DNA from: Chloropicon primus
Taxonomy: Eukaryota; Chlorophyta; Chloropicophyceae; Chloropicales; Chloropicaceae
NCBI GenBank assembly: GCA_023205875.1
Contig: CP060756.1
Location: forward strand, 248,001-312,000
Direction of reading: 5' to 3'
DNA length: 64,000 nt
The translations under genes were made by a program, and so were the position numbers. This document shows, in pieces, positions 39,503 to 48,086 of this stretch. Within the stretch, counting starts at the first letter, position 1. Each line of letters begins with the position of its first letter. The notes under the pieces are model-generated. The model saw nothing but the letters and a program-made list of their open reading frames with translations, was not told the origin of the DNA and ran no database searches.

Positions 39503-42500
39503 TTAGTTGCTGGTCAGGCTGTTCTCCTTCTCCAAGCTGTTGGCCAGCGTCGTGGTGGACTTTCCCAAGAGGCTCTGCTCGGACTTGGCCACGTTCGCGT
39601 CGTGGCTGCAAAGGACGGCGTCCTTGGGCTTCACCGCCTGCGGGGTCTTGGGCGCCTTCCTAATCGCCCTCGCCGCGATCTTTTGCCTGAGAGCCCCGAG
39701 AGCTCTTGACTTTTCGGAGACTTGGTCCTCGTAGAGCTTGCACTTGTCCAGGAGGGCGTTGATCTGCGAGTCCTTGCAAATTCTCATGGCTTCCCAAGCC
39801 TTCAACATCTTGTTCAGCTCTTTCAGCTCCCTGCCCTGCTTCTCGATCTTCGAGTTCGCTTGGGACAGGTCGCACCGCGCCTCGGTGAGCCTGGACTCGC
39901 AGGAATCGATTGCGGCTTGCTTGCTTTCCAGCGAGGCGCCCCTCTCCTCGAGCGAGGAGACCTCGGCCTTCAACTCCTTTATCCTCGCCTCCTTGGACTT
40001 GAGGGACTCTTTCAGGGCGACGGACTCCATGTGCAGAGCAAGGGCGATCTCGGAGTTCTCCTGGGCGGAGGACTTGGACTTTGCTTGCTTCCTCTTAGCT
40101 GCTTTGACCTCGGCCGCCAGAGCGCCCAAAAGGTCCGAAACATCCTTGGACGCTTCCTCGAGGTCGTCCCTGGGCGCCGAGCTCTTCTGCTCAGAAAGGG
40201 CCTTGTTGATGACTCTCAAAGATTTTTGGTTGGAGGAGTACACCTTCGCCAGCTTCCTCTTGTGCTTCTCAAGGTCCTGCGCAAAGGACTTGAGTTCCAA
40301 GTGAGCTTCTTTCAGCTTCAGCTGCAGCAGGGAAGTCCGCCTCTCCGCCTTGCCCTCAGACTCCTTCTCGAGCTCGCAGATCTGGCTCGCAAAGGCTTCC
40401 ACCTTGGCCCGGAGGTGTCCAATCTCCGAATCTCGCTTTTGGCACGCGTTTCTCCACGTGCCGATGACGCCCTCCACCGCCTTGAGCTGGTGAGCGGATG
40501 TCGACACGGACTCGCGTCCCTGCCTTTCACTGGTGGTCTCCAGGGAGATCTCCATCATGTCCTGGGTGGACTCCGCGAGGGCCTCCAGCGCATTATCGAG
40601 TATCCCTTGAAGCTGGGCGAGAGAGTTCTCCTTCGCTTGCACTTCGCCCTCCAGATCGTTGACCTTTGTCTGCATCGACGCAAGGCCTTGGCGCTTCTTG
40701 AAATTAGTGGCCTCCGCCCGTCGCAAAGCTCCTTTCAGGTTGCCGACCTCGGTCTGCAGCAAGAGAATCTCTGCCTGTGCCTCAAGACCGTCATTCTGGG
40801 TCGAGAGACTTTCCCCCTCAGTCTGCAGTGCCACGGACTGCGAAGTCTGCTGCTCGTGTGTAGTCTGGGTCGCTGCAGCTGCCACAACGCAATCCTGCCG
40901 CCGCATCGAAGGTAACGGCGCCTCGCCCGTTACGGAACACTGCTGCTGCAAAGTGGCCTCCGCTTTGTCCCTTTCGCTGCAAACAGACGAGAGCGCAGAG
41001 CGCAGCTCCCTCAGCCTGTGCTCCTTTGCCAGCAGCTCATCCTTCATGCTGCTGTTCTGCTCCAGCTGTCCGGAATACGTGGCCCTCTCCAGCTCCAGCG
41101 CTTCTTGCGCCGTTCTCGCGTCATCTTGCAAAGCCTTTGAAGCGCCCTGAAGCTTCGAGTATTTCTCGATCAGACGCATGTGCTCTTTTGCTGTGACTGC
41201 GCATTGGTTTTGGGTGACGACGAGCTCCTCTTGAGTCTTTAGCAACTGGCCCTCAAGCAGCCTCAACTTCTCTAGAGTCTTTGCCTTTTCGTCCTGGATG
41301 ACTCTGTTCGAATCGGACAACCTTTCCACCATCGCTTCCTTCTCCTCGTTTGAGACTTGAAGGCCGCGAATGGTCTCCTTGGAGCGTTGCAGGAAATTCT
41401 CTAGCTCGTGGAGATGAGAGAGCATCTCGCTTTGCTTTCCTATCGAGGTTTTGAGCAAACTGTTTTCTTCCTCCACGAGTCCAAGGCGTCCGAGTGTCTC
41501 GCTCTTCTCCTTCAATGCCGAGTTCAGGAGCGATTCCATCTCATCGATTTTCTTCGTGCTCGCGAAGGTCAAGCGCCACAGCCTGCCTGCGAGCGCAGAG
41601 CTCTTGCTCGCTTGCTTTGCCATCAATCCACTCTTTACATTCTTCACGATCTTCTCCCTGACTTGCTGAAGGCTTCTGACCTTGAGCCCCTTCAATGACC
41701 GAACCTGTTGCGACAGGCGGACGTTTCTCTTTCTCAGCGCGCTCGCCCTTAATTTCGTGAACTTGGATTCCTTCAGCTTCAAGCGCAACTTTGGAAGGTA
41801 CGCTCGAACCATTTTCTTCATGCTCTGGTACTTGGTCTTCCAGGCCTCCCCCTCGCACCTTGCTCGCTCAAGACTGTCCCTCAAGGAAACGTAGTCTCTC
41901 TCCAGATCGCAGCAGATCGAGGACTGGCTCTTCACATCTTCCGTGAGGGAGTCCAGCTGCATCTCCTTTGCATCCAAGGATTCTTTCAGCGACTCGAACG
42001 ATTCCAGAATGTTGGACTCCACGTCATCAAGGCACCTGAAGCTGCTGCTGATCTTGTACAATTGCACGTCCGCGCTCTGACCCGCTTCCTCAAGCTTCTC
42101 TGCCTGCTCTCTCGTCACGTGGGTCACCGCGTCAAGCCTGTCCTTCAGCTCGACAAGGAGGGCCTCCTTTCGTTCCAGCTTGGAATGGAGCTGCTCATTG
42201 AAGTCGATGAGCACTTTCTGCTTCGTCTGGAAATCTTTGGACAGGGACTCGCTCAGCTGAGAGTAAGATTCCATCTTCTTTGTGTTTTTGTCCAACGCGC
42301 TGGAGAAGGACGCGACCTTGTACTGAAGACGAGCAATGCACTCTTCCTTGATGTCCAGGTCTTGCTGAATGCAATCCTTGTCCCAGCCGATCTTCTTGAA
42401 ATCTTCCAAGAGCAGCTTCAAGGCTATGAGAAGCTCGGCGTCGCACATGCCCTTGACCCCGCCTTCATCTTGTGAAAGCTCAAAAGATTCGCAGGATCGC

Positions 42501-44554
42501 TTGTGGACAGCACCTTTGATGATTTCAACCGCAGCGTGGAACGAGGACAATTTGTCTTCCAAGGCGTCGCGCTGCGCAGCCAGGGTTGAGGCCCGCGCTT
42601 CACTCTGCTCCCTTGTCCTCTCGCTCTCCTTCACCAAGCCCTTCAGTGCCTCAACTTCCCCCTGCGCTTGGACCATGTTCACCTCGAGGCACTCGGAGGC
42701 GTCCTTCAAATCCTTGAACTTCTGGAAGTGGTCGCCCGCAGACTTGTTCAAGGCCTCGAGATACCCGATGATCTTTCCGCTCCTGCTTGCATCGTCGGAA
42801 GCCAGCAGAGTTGCAGACTCGCTCTGCTCGAAATGGCTGATGCACTCGGCCAACTGACATTCCACGCTGGCGTGAAAGGCGTCCATGGACGCCACCTTCT
42901 CTTTGTGCTGGCGGATAGCGCTGCTGAACAGAGAGCAGAGCTTGGACAGCTCTTTCTCCTTCTTCTCGAGTCTCTGCTCCAAGTCTGTGTATAAGAGGCC
43001 CACGTTCGAGTTCATTGTTTCGATGTGGACTGGCAGAAGAGAAGCGAAAGCCTCCCCCTTGCGGGTAAGCTCGTCTACCTTGCTGCCCAGCTCGCGAGCT
43101 TGTGACTTTGATTCCGCGAGCTCGCCTTCGAGTCTCTGGTTCTCTTGTTCAAGCCTCTCGAATTCTTGCCCTCTCGCTTCGTACTTCGTGTTCAAGTCCG
43201 CCAGAGACGCCCTGAGCTCTTGAACCCTGTAGCACTTTGCAGAGGATTCGTTGGCAGCTTGCTCGAGCTCCTGGCTGACCCTTTCCTTGCTCTGCACGGC
43301 CGCCGCAAAGTGCTGTCTGAGGGCCTCGCTCTCCCTTTCAGCTTCCTCCTTCGCTTCTGCTATCTCGGAAGCGTGCGCTGCCTGGTCCACCACTTTGCTT
43401 GAAAGGACCTGGATCTCCTCCTCGGCTTTCTCGAGGGCGTTCTCCGTCATGCTTTTCTTCCTCTGCGCGGCTCGCAGAATCGTCTGCATTTGCTCCAGCT
43501 TGGCATGGTTCTCCTTGCCCGCCTCTCTCAGACCCTTGATCTCCTCGCTCATGGCCGCCTTTTCGGACGCCAGGGCCTTCTGCTTCGCTTCCAAACCTTG
43601 GACACGCGATTGCAGCTGGTCCTTGGCCTGGTCGAGCTCTTTTATCGTGCGCTTGTAAGAGTCGCTCTTTGACTTTTGGGTCGTCACAACGTTCCTCAGC
43701 TTCAGCTCCGCGCTCTTCATGCCCCTCAACTCCGTCTGGAAGTCCTCAGCTTTCGCCTGGAAAGCTTGCTTCTCGGCCAGCACCTTCTTTGCTTCCTCGC
43801 CCAGGCTCTTTTTGGAAGACTCCAAGCCCCGCAAGCGCTTGATGATCTTCATCACCATGACCTGGGTGGACAACTCCTTCGCGTCCTTGGACCTGAACGC
43901 GCAGTGGTAAATTCTGTCTAGTGCCGTGCGCGCCTCCAGCAGCTCGTTCTGCAGGTACTTGTTCTCGCTGCCGATCCTCTGCACGTAGTCGTGACGGTCC
44001 ATGATGTCTTGCTTCGTGTCAGACTCTATCTTCTCCAACAAGGATACCGCAGCGTCGACTTTGCTCAGGGTTCCGCTCTGCATGTCGGTGAGGATGTCGC
44101 GCGTGTTCGTGATGGCGCTCTCGCAAGTTAGCTGCACCCTGGCCACAATGTCTGCCGCCTCCGCGACCGAGTCCCTGCTGGAGCTTTGGGTCGCTGGCGT
44201 CAGAGAGTTTGGGTCACGAAGCCTGCCCGTCAAAGAGATTTTGCTGTCCTCCTCGACCCACATTTGAACGTACTTGGACTTGTTTCCGTAGTGCGGGTTC
44301 CTCGGGGCACCCTCCTCGCGGTCTCCCTCCCCTCCTCTCCCTCTCCCCCCCTCCTCGGGGCGCACCTCCTTCTTCAAAAGCAGCTTGGGTGTCTCTGCCC
44401 CAGCATCCACTGGCCCGCTTTGCAGGTGCACCATGGAAGCAAGGCTCTCTCTCTCGGTCTCCCCCTCGTAGGCCGTCTCAAAGGCGTCCCCGGTGCTGCT
44501 CTCCACCACCAAAGGGGACGACAACGAACCCTCCGTAGTGCTCATGATGCTCAT
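39503..44554 (-). CDS. Giant coiled-coil protein of unknown function
   Basis: A 1683-residue intronless protein that is coiled coil almost throughout (residues about 120-1640): long heptad stretches rich in Glu, Lys, Ala and Leu, such as LEQENQRLEGELAESKSQAR and LKELNKMLKAWEAM. Two breaks stand out. One is basic, about residues 905-990 (KFTKLRASALRKRNVRLSQQ), a possible microtubule or nucleic-acid contact. The other, near residues 1200-1240, is Gln/Ala/Ser-rich. The N-terminus is acidic and disordered. No motor, kinase or membrane segment is seen. By shape it could be a centrosomal, golgin, kinetochore or plastid-nucleoid filament protein; nothing in the sequence decides. Start: ATG of MSIMSTTEG, with a second Met at residue 4. 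Confidence 0.8.
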   Translation of the reverse strand: MSIMSTTEGSLSSPLVVESSTGDAFETAYEGETERESLASMVHLQSGPVDAGAETPKLLLKKEVRPEEGGRGRGGEGDREEGAPRNPHYGNKSKYVQMWVEEDSKISLTGRLRDPNSLTPATQSSSRDSVAEAADIVARVQLTCESAITNTRDILTDMQSGTLSKVDAAVSLLEKIESDTKQDIMDRHDYVQRIGSENKYLQNELLEARTALDRIYHCAFRSKDAKELSTQVMVMKIIKRLRGLESSKKSLGEEAKKVLAEKQAFQAKAEDFQTELRGMKSAELKLRNVVTTQKSKSDSYKRTIKELDQAKDQLQSRVQGLEAKQKALASEKAAMSEEIKGLREAGKENHAKLEQMQTILRAAQRKKSMTENALEKAEEEIQVLSSKVVDQAAHASEIAEAKEEAERESEALRQHFAAAVQSKERVSQELEQAANESSAKCYRVQELRASLADLNTKYEARGQEFERLEQENQRLEGELAESKSQARELGSKVDELTRKGEAFASLLPVHIETMNSNVGLLYTDLEQRLEKKEKELSKLCSLFSSAIRQHKEKVASMDAFHASVECQLAECISHFEQSESATLLASDDASRSGKIIGYLEALNKSAGDHFQKFKDLKDASECLEVNMVQAQGEVEALKGLVKESERTREQSEARASTLAAQRDALEDKLSSFHAAVEIIKGAVHKRSCESFELSQDEGGVKGMCDAELLIALKLLLEDFKKIGWDKDCIQQDLDIKEECIARLQYKVASFSSALDKNTKKMESYSQLSESLSKDFQTKQKVLIDFNEQLHSKLERKEALLVELKDRLDAVTHVTREQAEKLEEAGQSADVQLYKISSSFRCLDDVESNILESFESLKESLDAKEMQLDSLTEDVKSQSSICCDLERDYVSLRDSLERARCEGEAWKTKYQSMKKMVRAYLPKLRLKLKESKFTKLRASALRKRNVRLSQQVRSLKGLKVRSLQQVREKIVKNVKSGLMAKQASKSSALAGRLWRLTFASTKKIDEMESLLNSALKEKSETLGRLGLVEEENSLLKTSIGKQSEMLSHLHELENFLQRSKETIRGLQVSNEEKEAMVERLSDSNRVIQDEKAKTLEKLRLLEGQLLKTQEELVVTQNQCAVTAKEHMRLIEKYSKLQGASKALQDDARTAQEALELERATYSGQLEQNSSMKDELLAKEHRLRELRSALSSVCSERDKAEATLQQQCSVTGEAPLPSMRRQDCVVAAAATQTTHEQQTSQSVALQTEGESLSTQNDGLEAQAEILLLQTEVGNLKGALRRAEATNFKKRQGLASMQTKVNDLEGEVQAKENSLAQLQGILDNALEALAESTQDMMEISLETTSERQGRESVSTSAHQLKAVEGVIGTWRNACQKRDSEIGHLRAKVEAFASQICELEKESEGKAERRTSLLQLKLKEAHLELKSFAQDLEKHKRKLAKVYSSNQKSLRVINKALSEQKSSAPRDDLEEASKDVSDLLGALAAEVKAAKRKQAKSKSSAQENSEIALALHMESVALKESLKSKEARIKELKAEVSSLEERGASLESKQAAIDSCESRLTEARCDLSQANSKIEKQGRELKELNKMLKAWEAMRICKDSQINALLDKCKLYEDQVSEKSRALGALRQKIAARAIRKAPKTPQAVKPKDAVLCSHDANVAKSEQSLLGKSTTTLANSLEKENSLTSN

Positions 44555-44969
44555 GGTCTCCTCCCTTGGACCACGCTCCCCCCTATCTGTCCTTTTGTCA
44601 ATTCAAAGGAAAAATTTCCCTTTCCATGGGATGCGCGAACCCAACGACATTTTTTAAGATTACGACGATAACGGCCTGAGGCAAGGGAGGGGAGGCAAGG
44701 GAGGCCCTGGGGTGGACCAGACCACGCCTCCTCACGAGCTTTGGACTCGCTTGGAGCATTTTTTCGAGACTTTGCGATCCGGTGGTTGTGGGGCAAGACT
44801 GGATTGCGGTGTGGGCGCGCGACCGCCACGAGTGGTGGGGTGGAAAGAGGGCGAAAGGAACAAGCAGTGTGCTCTCTCTCTCTCTTGCACACAGCAATTA
44901 TATTAAATGGGAAAACCAAAACAAAAAACTTCTCTCTCTCAAATGGTCAAAAACATTGTGGGAAGCCTC
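44555..44969. other. Tandem intergenic region
   Basis: About 415 bp upstream of the coiled-coil gene and downstream of the flavoprotein gene. Contains AAGGGAGG repeats near 44685-44710 and (CT)n at about 44870-44884. No gene recognised. Confidence 0.5.
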
Positions 44970-46580
44970 TCAGCAGGCCTCCCCGCAAGCGCCCTTGCAG
45001 CACTCAAAATCGTCCAGAAACATGTTCATCTGGCGGCACCTCTGGATGGTATCGTCAGTGTAGAAGCCAAGCCCGCGAGCGATGACCTCAGCGACAACGC
45101 CAAAGCGCTGGCGGAACTTGTACACGAAGCAAAACACGTGCTTGTCGTGCCGAACGGCTGGACCCGACAGGAAGAGCCCAGGAGTCTTGGTGCTCTCGTC
45201 GTACTCGTTGAGGAGGGGGCAGCCCGCCATGCACCCCGATCCCTCCTCGCCCCACTCAAAGAGGTCCTTCGCCGGGCCCAGGGCGACGGATCCCCCGAAG
45301 CCCGTGCAGAGCAGCGGCGGATGAGGCGTGCGCAGCGCCACCTCGGTGCCCACCTCGCCAACCTCTTCCTCGTAGTCCTCGTGGATCGGGGTCCTGTGCT
45401 CGCCGCCGGATTTCTCGGCGGGTGCCCCCCACCGGGCGCGGACGACGTATCCCTCGCTCCCCTTCTTCTCCACTTTGAAGACGCGGAGCGGGCCGAGGAG
45501 GCGCGGGGGCTTGGAGGAGGCCGCGAAAGCCCGGCGGACTCGCTCCATGGTGTAGGGGGAGAGCTCCGTCGAGGGATCATCCGTCGTCACGCTCCAGTAC
45601 GGCGTGGAGGAAACGGCTGTGCAGCGCTTCCCAGACGACGCGAGGTTGAACACGGCGTCCATGCCGCTCTCGTAGCCCCCGATGACGACGAAGTCGTCCC
45701 CCGGCAGCTTCTTCCAGCTCCGGACGCTCGAGTTGTGGCGGCACAGCTCGGAGCCTGGGAACATCTGGTCGTCTCCCTGGGGATACTGGAACTCGCCCGC
45801 GGCCCAGACCACGTAGCGGCTGCGCAGCTTGGTGGTCTCACCGACGTCCTCGCCGGCGACTTCCACGGTGAAACCGCCTCTGCGGATGCTCTTGATGCTC
45901 TTCACCTCGGTGCGGAACTGGATGTTCAGGTCGTTGGCGTTCACCAGCTCCTCGAGGTAGTGGGCGTACTCCTGGCCCGAGGGGTGCTCGGAGTGCAGGG
46001 TGTAGGCCGGCGAGGTGCCGAACGCGACGGAGTTGAGGTCGAACGAGTCCGTCCACCCTTGGGTGTTTATCGAGGGCGAGATGAACCGCATCTCGCTCGG
46101 CCAGCGGCGGAAGGACTCCCCCACCCTCTCCCCGCGCTCGACGATCAGGACGCGCTTGCTGTCGAGGTCGAACACCTTGGTCAGCATGAGGCCCATCCCG
46201 ACCCCTGAGGCTCCGCACCCCACGACGATGACGTCGTAGGGGTGCTCGTGGTTCGGTGGCGGCCGAGGAAGGTCCTCCTCCTCGAAGATGGAAACCAGCT
46301 CGCTCACGGCCTCGGAGGCCTCCTCGTTCTCCTCGTCCAGCTCCAGGGCCATCTCGAACATGTCCAGGGGCTTCTGGAAGTCCATCTTGTTCGGGTTCTC
46401 CCTCTTCTCGTCCTTCACCTGGTCCATCAAGGGCTTCATGGCCTTCCTCCCGATGCTCACGAAGGCGCTCGCCAGCTCGCTCGTCCTCTTCTTCAGGGTC
46501 TCCGCCTCCTCCATCAGCGCCTCCACGCTCGCCTTGGACGACGACGACGAAGGCCTCTTCCTCCCCTTCGCCTCAGCCAT
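44970..46580 (-). CDS. FAD-dependent oxidoreductase, CzcO/FMO-like, with Cys-rich C-terminus
   Basis: A 536-residue flavoprotein. After about 115 charged helical residues comes a dinucleotide-binding DVIVVGCGASGVGMG (GxGxxG at 121-126), then a GESFRRWPSEMRFISP segment and the mid-domain YVVWAAGEFQYPQ, as in CzcO-like monooxygenases and the YpdA-type bacilliredoxin reductases. A second Rossmann site DDFVVIGGYESGMDAVFNL (about 303) probably binds NAD(P)H. The extreme C-terminus is CCKGACGEAC (527-536), four cysteines in ten residues, preceded by another Cys-rich region with CMAGCP. This suggests a redox relay or metal site, though no family function is known to me. Start: ATG of MAEAKGRKRP. The gene may act in thiol or aromatic-substrate redox; the substrate is unknown. 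Confidence 0.8.
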   Translation of the reverse strand: MAEAKGRKRPSSSSSKASVEALMEEAETLKKRTSELASAFVSIGRKAMKPLMDQVKDEKRENPNKMDFQKPLDMFEMALELDEENEEASEAVSELVSIFEEEDLPRPPPNHEHPYDVIVVGCGASGVGMGLMLTKVFDLDSKRVLIVERGERVGESFRRWPSEMRFISPSINTQGWTDSFDLNSVAFGTSPAYTLHSEHPSGQEYAHYLEELVNANDLNIQFRTEVKSIKSIRRGGFTVEVAGEDVGETTKLRSRYVVWAAGEFQYPQGDDQMFPGSELCRHNSSVRSWKKLPGDDFVVIGGYESGMDAVFNLASSGKRCTAVSSTPYWSVTTDDPSTELSPYTMERVRRAFAASSKPPRLLGPLRVFKVEKKGSEGYVVRARWGAPAEKSGGEHRTPIHEDYEEEVGEVGTEVALRTPHPPLLCTGFGGSVALGPAKDLFEWGEEGSGCMAGCPLLNEYDESTKTPGLFLSGPAVRHDKHVFCFVYKFRQRFGVVAEVIARGLGFYTDDTIQRCRQMNMFLDDFECCKGACGEAC

Positions 46581-47089
46581 CACGCACTTCACTTCAACTT
46601 CAACTTCAACTTCAATCCAATCCAATCCAATCCACAATCCACGAACCCACTCCGATGAGATGGGTCAAAGGGTAATGCTCACACCGTCCCTTCGTGTGCG
46701 TCCGTGCGTGCGTGCGTTTCTCTCCGATGTGCGATGATTTCCGATCAATGATTCGACCGTGGCGTACGCTCGCGTCGTCGTCGTCGTCGTCGTCGCTGTC
46801 CTCCTCATCGTTGTGGCTCCTCAAACTCAACTCGAGGCGATGTCGAGATCTGTCGAAAGGATCACGTGCTTGGCGGCGGTGCTCTCTCTCTCTCTCTCTT
46901 TCGCAAAGCTTCACGGCGAGGGACTGTGACGCAGCGAGCGAGTCGACGGGAGAAGGCATCCATTTCCGTTTCGTTCCGCTCCATTCTGCTCCGTTCCGTT
47001 CATCAGCGCAGCGCGTTCGAGCGAGCGACGACGACGAGGAAAAGATAACATCCCAATCCATCCCAATTACGATACGAGGAGGATTCGCG
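46581..47089. other. Divergent intergenic region between flavoprotein and small-protein genes
   Basis: About 510 bp. (TTCAAC)n at about 46590-46613 abuts (CCAAT)n at about 46615-46633; a GTCGTC run at about 46774-46795, (CT)n near 46883-46900, and TTCCGTTC-type repeats near 46965-47000 follow. No gene recognised. Confidence 0.5.
46588..46634. repeat. (TTCAAC)n followed by (CCAAT)n microsatellites
   Basis: Four to five copies of ACTTCA/TTCAAC and then four copies of AATCC just 5' of the flavoprotein start. Confidence 0.85.
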
Positions 47090-47398
47090 ATGGGGTACGA
47101 TAAGGGAGAGGTTGCTTCGTTGTTTTTTCAGATGCTTGCCAGCTGCTGCTGGACGAGTGGTGCCGCTTTGGCGGGGCCGGCGTCCACAGCGGATTGGCTC
47201 CAGTTCTTCGCGGCGGTGTCGTGGATCGTGGCCAACCTTGCGGCAGCTTACTCCATGGGCTTGTTTGGGTTCGGAGGGGGAGCGGCTCCCGACGCCCAGG
47301 GAGCGTCGATGACGTCCTCCATGCGCGGGCTTCTGAACTCCACCAAGTCGATCGAAGCGGTGGAGGCCAACGGGAAGGAGAAGGAGGCGGCCGTCTGA
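47090..47398 (+). CDS. Small hydrophobic protein, unknown
   Basis: A 102-residue protein I do not recognise. Two hydrophobic segments (VASLFFQMLASCCWTSGAAL, residues 8-27, and WLQFFAAVSWIVANLAAAYS, about 36-55) are followed by a Gly-rich turn GLFGFGGGAAPD and a polar tail ending NGKEKEAAV. The ATG (MGYDKGEV) is the first with a sensible context; the frame is open upstream without it. The layout suggests a small two-helix membrane protein, perhaps an organelle subunit, but there is no clear transit peptide. The regular composition, clean stop and hydrophobic pattern support a real gene; expression data would be needed to be sure. Confidence 0.55.
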   Translation: MGYDKGEVASLFFQMLASCCWTSGAALAGPASTADWLQFFAAVSWIVANLAAAYSMGLFGFGGGAAPDAQGASMTSSMRGLLNSTKSIEAVEANGKEKEAAV

Positions 47399-48086
47399 AT
47401 GTGATGAGCCCACCCCTACGGCGTGGTTTTTGGAAAAGAGCAAAGAGTTTTTTGAACGACAGAGTTTTTTGAACACGAGCGCACAAGCAAACGCGGGAAC
47501 AGTCCGGTGCAGTTGTCGTCGGACTGACTACTCACTACTACTAAGCATTTATTCACACTTGAATTCACAAGCAAGCATTCAAGCCAACGCACACTCGTGG
47601 CCGTGCTCTCTCTCTCTGGCCTGTCTCTGAGAGTCTGACCATTAGCTCCACGAGGCAAACCTGGAGAGGCAAACCTGGAGAGGCGACCCCCCTTCCCTTT
47701 CCTGCATTGCATTGCCCATGAACCCAATCTCCTCTCCTTCATCACCCTGGCTCCCTCTGATATGGCAAGCCGTGTCCAGTCCACAGAAAGTTTGCCTGTC
47801 TCTGAGAGTCTGGCCATTAGCTCCACGAGGCAAACCTGGAGAGGCAAACCTGGAGAGGCAAACCTGGAGAGGCGACCCCCTTCCCTTTCCTGCATTGCAT
47901 TGCCCATCCTCTCCCCTCTCTCTCTCAGGTGGTGTGAAACGATCTCTCCTCGAGCATCGAGGGTGACGAGGCGAAAAAAGGCAGAAGAGGAGGGGGGAAG
48001 AGGAAGAGGAGGGAGAAGGCGAAGGCCGGGAGGGAGCGCGCGCGAGCGAGAGACCTAGGGCCTAGGCTAGGGCCAGGGCAGGGAGG
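47399..48086 (+). other. Intergenic region with paired direct repeats
   Basis: About 690 bp between two + strand genes. Two near-identical blocks of about 100 bp lie at 47621-47716 and 47797-47909; the remainder is the 5' flank of the RME-8 gene, GA-rich at 47965-48030, with CCTAGGGCCTAGGCTAGGGC just before the ATG. Confidence 0.6.
47621..47909. repeat. Direct repeat, about 100 bp, two copies about 80 bp apart
   Basis: Each copy begins GCCTGTCTCTGAGAGTCTG and ends TGCATTGCATTGCCCAT. Inside, the 14-bp unit GGCAAACCTGGAGA occurs twice in the first copy and three times in the second. Confidence 0.9.
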
